Shown here: in pieces, positions 55,197 through 64,000 of the stretch | Layout: every line of letters starts with the position of its first letter | How positions within the stretch are numbered: the stretch's first letter is position 1 | Source of the DNA: Gordonia liuliyuniae | Lineage (GTDB): Bacteria; Actinomycetota; Actinomycetes; Mycobacteriales; Mycobacteriaceae | Direction of reading: 5' to 3' | DNA length: 64,000 bases | Assembly: GCF_021739025.1 (NCBI RefSeq) | Contig: NZ_JAKKOT010000004.1 | Span: 271,826-335,825, forward strand | Notes under the pieces: model-generated | What the model was told of the DNA's origin: nothing | The model's database searches: none | What the model saw: the letters and a program-made list of their open reading frames with translations, nothing else | Made by a program: the position numbers and the translations under genes

Positions 55197-56176
55197 CGGT
55201 TGAGTAGCAAGCCGGCGACCGCGCCCAGCAGAACGATCAACGTTCCGGCCAACAACCACGGACGCGAATTGTCTCCTCGCTGTTTCTCGTAGCCGATCTG
55301 CTTCTGCAATGTGTCGTAGACCTTGTTCAGCTCGTCGAGACTCGACGCGGTGAAGAAGTCGCCGCCGGACAGGTTTGCGATGGTCCGCAACGACTCGTCG
55401 TCCACCGGGACGCCGACCCGTTCGGTCCCGCCGCCCGGCGCTTCGATGTCGACGGTGCCGTGCAACGTGCCGAACGAGATCGTCGACACCGGGATCTCCT
55501 CTTCCTTCGCCTTGCGGGCCGCGGTGAACCCGCCCCGCGGATCGTCCGGACTCTGCGGGACGGTCTGCTTGCCGTCCGAGAGCAGCACGATCCGTGCGGG
55601 TGGAGCAGCCTCGTCGCCGCCCAACGCCGCATTCAGCGTCTGGATCAGTTGTAGACCCGCGAAGATGCCTTCACCGGTCGCGGTCTTCTCGGCGAGCTTC
55701 AAGTTGTCGAGTGCGGACTTCGTCGCCTCGTGATCGGGTGTCGGCGAGACCAGGGTCGACGCGGTGCCCGCGAACGAGACCAGGCCCAGGTTGATTCCGT
55801 CGGTCAGATCGTCGGCGAACCGTTTGCCCGCGGCCTGTGCGGCCTGCAGCCGCGACGGTGCGACGTCTGTCGCCTTCATCGACTGCGAGACGTCGACCAC
55901 CAGCACGACGGTCGCGCGGTTGCGTGCCACATCGCGTTCGGCGATCGGGCCCGCGAGTGCGATCGTCAACAGCAGCAGCCCGACGGCCAGGATCGCGAAC
56001 GGGACATGCCGGAACCTGTCGACTTTCCCGGGCGTCACCGATTTGAGGACGTCCATGTTCGAGAACGCGAGCGCTCGAGCCTTGCGCTTGCGCAGCACGT
56101 ACACGTACACGCCGACCAGTGCGACGACCAGCAGGATCGACAGCAGCCACCACGGGTGCGCGAACCATTCGCTCAT
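55184..56176 (-). CDS. VWA-domain membrane protein (BatA-like, Rv1481)
   Basis: The 330-residue protein has membrane helices near residues 8-28 and 58-78, a von Willebrand A domain (~88-290) with MIDAS DVSQS (Asp95-Ser99), and a C-terminal helix (LLAGTLIVLLGAVAGLLL). It belongs to the MoxR-DUF58-VWA cassette, in which the AAA+ protein is thought to act as a chaperone that inserts metal or matures partners. The ATG overlaps the DUF58 stop by 4 nt (56173-56176). The last codons are part of a tandem repeat. Confidence 0.9.
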   Translation of the reverse strand: MSEWFAHPWWLLSILLVVALVGVYVYVLRKRKARALAFSNMDVLKSVTPGKVDRFRHVPFAILAVGLLLLTIALAGPIAERDVARNRATVVLVVDVSQSMKATDVAPSRLQAAQAAGKRFADDLTDGINLGLVSFAGTASTLVSPTPDHEATKSALDNLKLAEKTATGEGIFAGLQLIQTLNAALGGDEAAPPARIVLLSDGKQTVPQSPDDPRGGFTAARKAKEEEIPVSTISFGTLHGTVDIEAPGGGTERVGVPVDDESLRTIANLSGGDFFTASSLDELNKVYDTLQKQIGYEKQRGDNSRPWLLAGTLIVLLGAVAGLLLNRRLP

Positions 56177-57114
56177 CGGGCGACCCCCGCCGCCATGCCG
56201 CGCCGCCGCTCGCCGACGAACCGGACCGTGTCGGAGATCCAGTCGCGGTCGGTGCGCAGCGACATCACTGGGCCTCCGCTGCCGCGGAACGCCCGATGGA
56301 CCTCGGCGCGATGAGCGCTGGCGGCTGCGGCGAAGTCGGTGCGTAGCTGCGGCGTCGCGTCGACGTCGAGCAGCTCACCGGTCTCCGCGTCACGCAACGT
56401 CAGTTGGCCGACGTCGGGGATCTCCATGTCTCGCGGATCGAGCACCTCGACACCTAGGAGTTCGTGGTGGGCGCCGATGGCGCGCAGCGAACGAGTCCAG
56501 TCGAGCGGCCCGAGGAAATCGCTGACGACCACCGCGAGACCGCGTCGACGCAGCGGTCTGCGCAGCGCTTCGAGGCCCGCATCGAGATCGCCGCGCACCC
56601 CCGGCGCACTTCGTTCGGTGGTGGCGACCGCCTTGAGGAGCTCACGATCGTGGGCCCGCCCCGCTCGCGCCGGGATCCGGACGATGTCGTCCCCGGTCAC
56701 GATGACGGCCCCGTGCCGGTTCCCACCGCCCGCGGTCAGGTGCACGATCGCCGCGCACGCCGCGACCGCGAGATCGCGTTTGGTCCGGTCGCCCGAACCG
56801 AAGTCGAGGCTCGCCGAGGCGTCGACGACGAACCAGGTCTCGAGTTCACGGTCGGCGATCATCTGCCGCACGTGCGGGGTCGACGTGCGCGCCGTGACCG
56901 ACCACTCCATCCGCCGAATGTCGTCGCCCGGCTGGTAGGGGCGGGCCTCGCCCGGCTCTGATCCCGGACCAGGGATGAGCCCGAGATGCTCGCCCTGCAG
57001 CACGCCGTCGAGCTTGCGGCGCACCGTCAGTTCCAGCGACTTGAGCGCTGCGGTCAGCTGTGGATCGTTGAGCGTCCCCTCATGGAACGACGGGTAGCCG
57101 CTAGCGCCCGGCAT
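56173..57114 (-). CDS. DUF58 protein (Rv1480-like)
   Basis: The 313-residue cytosolic protein has GLIPGPGSEPGEARPYQPGDDIRRMEWSV (about residues 44-72), the hallmark of DUF58, followed by a VWA-like domain (TWFVVDASASLDFGSGDRTK). It is the middle member of the moxR1-DUF58-VWA cassette. The ATG at 57114 overlaps moxR1 by 14 nt, the length fits Rv1480, and upstream in-frame codons lie under the moxR1 repeat. Its partner is presumably the MoxR1 ATPase. Confidence 0.9.
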   Translation of the reverse strand: MPGASGYPSFHEGTLNDPQLTAALKSLELTVRRKLDGVLQGEHLGLIPGPGSEPGEARPYQPGDDIRRMEWSVTARTSTPHVRQMIADRELETWFVVDASASLDFGSGDRTKRDLAVAACAAIVHLTAGGGNRHGAVIVTGDDIVRIPARAGRAHDRELLKAVATTERSAPGVRGDLDAGLEALRRPLRRRGLAVVVSDFLGPLDWTRSLRAIGAHHELLGVEVLDPRDMEIPDVGQLTLRDAETGELLDVDATPQLRTDFAAAASAHRAEVHRAFRGSGGPVMSLRTDRDWISDTVRFVGERRRGMAAGVAR

Positions 57115-58288
57115 GGCCCTGCTGATCCGGACCGCTTGTCTGCGGTGCCTGCTGGGCCTGCTGCGGCTGGGCCTGAGGTGCTTGGGCCTGAGGTGCTTGG
57201 GCCTGTGGTGCTTGGGCCTGTGGCGCTTGTGGTGCTTGGGGTGCTTGTGCCTGGGCCACCTGAGCCGACACCGGTACCTGCGCGACCGGTGTCGCACTGA
57301 CCTGAGGCAGGCCGACCGTCTGCAGGATCCGGGTGATGATGTGCTCGGCGGTGACTTCGTCGGCGAGTGCGTCGTAGCTGAGAACCAGACGGTGCCGGAG
57401 CACGTCGGGAATCACCTCGACGACGTCCTGCGGGGTCACGTAGTCGCGCCCGTTGATCAATGCGAGCGCGCGGGCCGCGGCCACGATGCCGAGCGTGGCA
57501 CGCGGGGACGCACCGTACGCCAGCCACTGACGGACGTCGGTGAGGCCGACCTCCTCAGGCCGACGTGTGGCGTTGATGACGCGGACCACGTAATCGATGA
57601 GCGCATGGTGGACGAACACATTCGCGGCCTTCGCCTGCAGGCGCAACGTGGTCTCCGGGTCGAGGATCGGCGACGCCGACGGCGGCGTGTTGCCCATCCG
57701 GTACACGATCTCGCGTTCCTCTTCGACGCTCGGGTAGTCGACGAGAACCTTGAACAGGAAGCGGTCGCGCTGCGCTTCGGGAAGCGGGTAGACGCCTTCG
57801 TTCTCGATCGGGTTCTGGGTCGCCATCACCAGGAACGGCTCGGGCATCGGGTACGTCGTGCCGCCGATGGACACGTGCCGTTCGGCCATGACCTCCAGGA
57901 GCGCCGACTGCACCTTGGCCGGAGCGCGGTTGATCTCGTCTGCGAGCAGGAAGTTCGCGACCACCGGACCGAGTTCGGTGTCGAACTCTTCCCGGCCCTG
58001 ACGGTAGATGCGGGTGCCGATCAGGTCGGTGGGCACGAGGTCCGGCGTGAACTGGACGCGCGAGAAGCTTCCGCCGATGACCGTCGCGAACGTCTCGACG
58101 GCGAGGGTCTTCGCGACGCCCGGGACACCCTCCAGCAGGATGTGCCCCTTGGCGAGGAGTCCGACCAGGATCCGCTCGACGAGTTTGTCTTGTCCGACGA
58201 TCACGCGCTTGACCTCGTACATCGCGCGTTCGAGTACCTTCGAGTCCTCGGCCGTGAGTGCCAGGTCCGGACTGTCCGTTGAAGTCAA
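57101..58288 (-). CDS. moxR1: MoxR-family AAA+ ATPase
   Basis: The 395-residue ATPase has Walker A LLEGVPGVAKT (~54-64), Walker B FLLADEINRAPAKVQ, sensor 1 LVMATQNPIENEG and arginine finger region LPEAQRDRFLFKV. The family acts as a chaperone for VWA partners. I chose TTG at 58288: CAGGAG precedes it by 9 nt and the sequence continues TSTDSPDLALT; the ATG further upstream lacks similarity and the next ATG is inside the domain. The last ~60 residues form a Pro/Gln/Ala repeat (APQAPQAQ) encoded by 15-bp units. It corresponds to Rv1479. Confidence 0.92.
   Translation of the reverse strand: MTSTDSPDLALTAEDSKVLERAMYEVKRVIVGQDKLVERILVGLLAKGHILLEGVPGVAKTLAVETFATVIGGSFSRVQFTPDLVPTDLIGTRIYRQGREEFDTELGPVVANFLLADEINRAPAKVQSALLEVMAERHVSIGGTTYPMPEPFLVMATQNPIENEGVYPLPEAQRDRFLFKVLVDYPSVEEEREIVYRMGNTPPSASPILDPETTLRLQAKAANVFVHHALIDYVVRVINATRRPEEVGLTDVRQWLAYGASPRATLGIVAAARALALINGRDYVTPQDVVEVIPDVLRHRLVLSYDALADEVTAEHIITRILQTVGLPQVSATPVAQVPVSAQVAQAQAPQAPQAPQAQAPQAQAPQAQAPQAQPQQAQQAPQTSGPDQQGHAGR
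57168..57245 (-). repeat. 15-bp coding repeat in the moxR1 tail
   Basis: Near-identical 15-bp units of the type GCCTGAGGTGCTTGG on the plus strand encode PQAQA repeats in the last part of MoxR1. The frame is kept because the unit is a multiple of three. Confidence 0.85.
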
Positions 58289-58434
58289 GCGTTCGCTCCT
58301 GAAGATCGACGTGCGTGGTTCTGCAGACCACAGTAGCGCCTCGGCCGGTGGTGTCCGCCGCTCCACACGCGCAGAGCATCGTTCACGGCGCCGACGGACC
58401 GCCGAGCCCACGCGGGCCCGGCGAGCAGCTTGTC

Positions 58435-59928
58435 TCAGAGGAGGCGGACGACGTTCGGCATGGCGCCGGCGGTCCGGACGGGCGAGATCTTCACGACGTC
58501 GCCCGACTGCGGCGCTTCGAGCATGGTCCCGTCGCCGAGGATGAGGGCGACGTGTTGGCTCGCGTTCGGGCCGTAGAAGATCATGTCGCCGCGCCGCATC
58601 TGCGACAGCGGGACCTGAGGTCCGGACGTGTACTGGTAGCCGGTGTAGTGCGGCAGATCGATGCCGACGCCCGCGAAGCCGTAGATCATCAGGCCGGAGC
58701 AGTCGAACCCGACTTTCTGGTAGTCGCCGTAGCTGTCGGCGACACCACCGTCACGGATGCCGAGGGTCGGGCCGTTGGCGTCGCCGCCACCCCACGCGTA
58801 GGTGACGCCGAGCTGGGACTTCATCCGGTCGACGACGAGGTTGATCGCCTGTTCGCCGCGCAGCCCGGGCCGAACTTGGCCGGGCGTGCCGCCCTGTCCG
58901 CCGAACAGTGAACCGAGGGAGCCGTTGCCGAGGCGGGTGAACGTGTTGTTGTCGCCCTCCTCGAAGGGGCTGGTTCCGCCGATGCCGAGTTCGTCGAGCA
59001 GCTCCGAATGCGGGATCTGTTGATTGCCGACGAGGCTCGCCAGCAAAGCCTGTCCGGTGTCGGTCGCGAGGCGCGCTGCCGCCTGGGCGGCCTGTGCCAT
59101 CGCGTCGTCGCCCTCGACCGGCTTGCTCGGGATCGCGTCGACGGCGCGGCCGAGTCCGTCGGTCACCTCTTTGGGGACGCCCGGCACGGCAGGCCGCTTC
59201 GGAGCGGCCGTCGTCGTCTTCGACGTCGGCTTGCCGCGCAGCGCGGCCAGGCGCGTGGCGAGCGAATCGCGTTCGTGCGCGAGTTCCACGCGCTGCTCTT
59301 GCTGATCGCGGACGGCCGACTGCGCAGCCTTGTACGCGCTGACGGCGTCGTCACGGCGGGCCGACGCGTCGGCGGCCGCGGCGACAGTCTGCTTCTTGGT
59401 GACCTCGGTCGCCGCGACTCGGTTGGCCTGCTGATTCCGCGCGACCTGGAGCCGACGGATCACGCTTTGCTGCTGGCGGGTCACCTGGTCGACGGCAGTC
59501 ATCTGCTCGAGGATCTTCTCGGGATCGTCCGATGCGACGTACTTGGTCATGGCGCCCTGACCGTTGCCTTGGCGGTACACGCTCCGTACGAACGCATCGA
59601 ATTCACGTTGTGCGCGCTCCACTTCGCCGCTGACCTCCTCCAACGACGACTTGGCGCCCCTATTCGCCTCGACGGCGAGTTGTCGGGCGGCGACCGCGTT
59701 CTGGAAGTCGACGAGCGACTTGTTCACCGTCTCCTGCTTGGCGGCGACGGCGTCGGCGAGTTCGGTCAGGTTCTGGTCGACGTCGGCGATCTGGTTGATC
59801 AGCGCGGCGACCGGATTCGACTTCGTCGGTTCAGCGACCGCCGGACCGGCAGCGAGAAGGGTGGCGAGCGCGAACGCTCCCACCACGCTTCCTCGTCTGG
59901 TCCACCGCGTGCCCGCATCAGCTCGCAT
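58435..59928 (-). CDS. NlpC/P60 peptidoglycan endopeptidase, RipA-like
   Basis: The 497-residue secreted enzyme has a signal peptide (~1-32, GAFALATLLAAGPAVAEP), a long coiled-coil region (~40-235) and an NlpC/P60 domain at the C-terminus with Cys410 in FDCSGL and His459 in QHVALILGDG. It would cut the D-Glu-mDAP bond in peptidoglycan during cell separation. M. tuberculosis has two tandem genes here (RipA, RipB); here there is one, with the RipA layout. The ATG at 59928 follows GGGAG. It lies upstream of moxR1 on the same strand. Confidence 0.92.
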   Translation of the reverse strand: MRADAGTRWTRRGSVVGAFALATLLAAGPAVAEPTKSNPVAALINQIADVDQNLTELADAVAAKQETVNKSLVDFQNAVAARQLAVEANRGAKSSLEEVSGEVERAQREFDAFVRSVYRQGNGQGAMTKYVASDDPEKILEQMTAVDQVTRQQQSVIRRLQVARNQQANRVAATEVTKKQTVAAAADASARRDDAVSAYKAAQSAVRDQQEQRVELAHERDSLATRLAALRGKPTSKTTTAAPKRPAVPGVPKEVTDGLGRAVDAIPSKPVEGDDAMAQAAQAAARLATDTGQALLASLVGNQQIPHSELLDELGIGGTSPFEEGDNNTFTRLGNGSLGSLFGGQGGTPGQVRPGLRGEQAINLVVDRMKSQLGVTYAWGGGDANGPTLGIRDGGVADSYGDYQKVGFDCSGLMIYGFAGVGIDLPHYTGYQYTSGPQVPLSQMRRGDMIFYGPNASQHVALILGDGTMLEAPQSGDVVKISPVRTAGAMPNVVRLL

Positions 59929-60163
59929 CTACCGTGCACTCCCTTAACAATCGTCCCCCGCACACCACAAGTGTCCCCTGCACCGTACGTCACATGAGCA
60001 CCACTGAAAACTGGCTCCAGAGAATTACAAAGGCGTGATTACCTGCGGGAACACGGGTGAGCAGCAGAAAGGGGAACGGCCGATCCGGTCGTCACAGTTA
60101 GATAACACACAGGCCCGCCGGGGCGAGCGACTGCGACTCGGGCGAACGGCGGGCGGCCGGGGG

Positions 60164-60796
60164 TCAGCGCGGGGCGTCGGCGTCCGAGCCGGAAGTGTTT
60201 GCCGCGCCTGCGCCTGCGTCAGCGTCGAGTTCGGCGTCGTCGGACGACGGCTCGATCTCGTCGGCCGTCGTTGTGGTGGCCGCGCCTCGACGGCTCAGCA
60301 GCCGCGCCGCGACCGCGCCGACGATGACCACGACGATGAGCGCGATGGTGGCCAACGTCCAGTCGACGTTGGGTTCGGTGGCCTTCTCGTAGATCTCACG
60401 CGCGGCCTGCGGGACGGGCGCGCCCGTGCTCTTCTCCGCCGTCGCGTCCTCGATCTCGACGCGGCTGAAGTCGGTGGAGCTGGTGCCGATGCCACCCGGG
60501 CCGAAGACCAGGACGGTGCCACCGGTGGAGCTCTGCAGTTGGTGCGCGATGTCGCGATAGACGGTGAACGGCACGTAATTCTTGTCGGTGACCAGGATGA
60601 ACAGGTCGTGCCCTTCGGACTCGGCCTCCTTGACCAGTGCCGTCAGTTCCGGAACCTGATCGGCCGGTGCCGAGACACCCGTCGCCTCCAGTTGCTTCGT
60701 GATCGCGGCGATGTCCAGATCGGCCCACGCGTCAGCGGGGCGTCCACCGACCGGGTCGGGAGCGGCGACGGTGAACACGACCGGCTGCGGACTCAT
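60164..60796 (-). CDS. Rv1476-like membrane protein
   Basis: The 210-residue protein has an N-terminal soluble domain (~1-140) with VSAPADQVPELTALVKEAESE and VPFTVYRDIAHQLQSSTGG, a single membrane helix (WTLATIALIVVVIVGAVAARLL, about residues 142-165), and an acidic disordered tail (SSDDAELDADAGAG). Its place between ripA and acn is conserved with Rv1476. Predicted membrane-anchored; function is unknown. ATG at 60796 follows GATGAGGAAG. Confidence 0.85.
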   Translation of the reverse strand: MSPQPVVFTVAAPDPVGGRPADAWADLDIAAITKQLEATGVSAPADQVPELTALVKEAESEGHDLFILVTDKNYVPFTVYRDIAHQLQSSTGGTVLVFGPGGIGTSSTDFSRVEIEDATAEKSTGAPVPQAAREIYEKATEPNVDWTLATIALIVVVIVGAVAARLLSRRGAATTTTADEIEPSSDDAELDADAGAGAANTSGSDADAPR

Positions 60797-60948
60797 GCGC
60801 GGGCTTCCTCATCTCAGAACATGCCCGTCTCGGGGCATGGGGCGAACAACTGCCGCGTTGACAATACGGCAGGGATCATACGGCCACGACTGCGACGCAT
60901 CTCACCCGCAGGTGAATTCGGCGCGTCGACTCCCGGTTCCGTGCAAAC

Positions 60949-60964
60949 CAGTACGTTTGTACTG
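60949..60964. promoter_or_regulatory. Putative AcnR operator upstream of acn
   Basis: CAGTACGTTTGTACTG has 6-bp arms CAGTAC and GTACTG around GTTT. This matches the palindromic site described for the TetR-type repressor AcnR of Corynebacterium glutamicum (CAGNAC...GTACTG). It lies just before the putative -10 at 60966 and could block transcription of acn. Confidence 0.7.
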
Positions 60965-60965
60965 C

Positions 60966-60971
60966 TAGGAT
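60966..60971 (+). promoter_or_regulatory. -10 hexamer of acn
   Basis: TAGGAT follows the AcnR-like site directly. The resulting leader would be about 100 nt, unlike the leaderless starts elsewhere in the window. No other structure was noticed in 60972-61075. Confidence 0.6.
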
Positions 60972-60982
60972 GGGAGCCGTAG

Positions 60983-63874
<2,892 letters not shown>

Positions 63875-63906
63875 CCGGGCGAGTGCAACGACGGGAGTTG
63901 TAACCG

Positions 63907-64000
63907 ATGCCACGGGTCAGCGATGACCGGCTGGCCGCGGGGGGGGGGGGGGGGCCCCCCGGCGCGGCCCGCCGGGCACGCCGAAAACGGAGCGGTGGCG
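63907..64000 (+). CDS. acnR: TetR-family regulator AcnR (partial, damaged sequence)
   Basis: ATG at 63907 begins MPRVSDDRLAA, very like the N-terminus of Rv1474c (MPKVSEDHLAA). After ~11 codons the sequence becomes 16 G followed by 6 C and a GC-rich stretch that no longer resembles TetR, so the rest is probably a bad contig end. The gene is 33 nt downstream of acn and would encode the repressor that recognises the operator at 60949. Confidence 0.6.
   Translation, partial: MPRVSDDRLAAGGGGGPPGAARRARRKRSGG
63939..63960. other. Probable contig-end artefact (G16C6)
   Basis: A run of 16 G followed by 6 C breaks the conserved start of acnR. The following 40 bases also do not match the expected protein. 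This looks like low-quality terminal sequence, not biology. Confidence 0.7.

Noticed and set aside
59929..60163. c-di-AMP (ydaO-type) riboswitch before the RipA-like gene
   Set aside because: I looked for the conserved core sequence on the minus strand and did not find it.

Overview
The window is high-GC chromosomal DNA from a mycolic-acid actinobacterium (order Mycobacteriales). It carries the Pup-proteasome system, mycothiol ligase MshC, InhA and MabA of mycolate synthesis, coenzyme F420-type enzymes and a RipA-like cell-wall hydrolase. Presence of the proteasome argues against Corynebacterium. A Gordonia-like organism fits best, but the genus is an inference. Almost every gene has a recognisable counterpart in Mycobacterium tuberculosis, in two synteny blocks that are far apart there and are joined here at a tRNA-Leu gene.

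Block 1 (1-42,895, like Rv2065 to Rv2141c). It opens with cobalamin genes (cobH partial, cobIJ fusion, cobK, cobM, cobL) plus an SDR and an F420-type biliverdin reductase, then a decayed nitroreductase. Next come pepE, a 5'-3' exonuclease, a Q/Y/G-rich DUF4333 membrane protein, helY, tatC, tatA, pafC, pafB, pafA, prcA, prcB, pup and dop. A double-FHA ABC transporter is inserted before mpa, then trmI. The block ends with a thioesterase, hisG/hisE, a HAD phosphatase, metH, a PAC2-family protein, mshC and its operon partners, uppP, a lipoprotein, pyrD, a PEBP protein and an M20 peptidase.

Block 2 (43,282-end, like Rv1496 to Rv1474c in reverse order). It holds meaB, mutB, mutA, a TVP38-type membrane protein, a SatD-like/HTH protein coupled to a membrane protein, DUF3097, a hypothetical protein, hemH, inhA, fabG1, a VWA-DUF58-MoxR cassette, a RipA-like NlpC/P60 hydrolase, an Rv1476-like membrane protein, acn with a putative AcnR operator, and the first codons of acnR. 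The last ~60 bases after a G16C6 run look like a damaged contig end.

Functional links: the cobalamin genes supply cofactor for two users in the window, MetH and methylmalonyl-CoA mutase with its chaperone MeaB. The pup, dop, pafA, prcBA and mpa genes form a complete tag-ligate-unfold-degrade pathway, with the DNA-damage activator PafBC alongside. fabG1-inhA-hemH form one operon.

Two window-wide patterns stand out. Fourteen genes have a TANNNT -10 hexamer 6-8 nt before the start codon, which suggests leaderless transcripts. Short tandem repeats (14-20 bp) sit at or just after stop codons in at least seven places, and in several the repeated unit copies the last codons or the stop of the gene.
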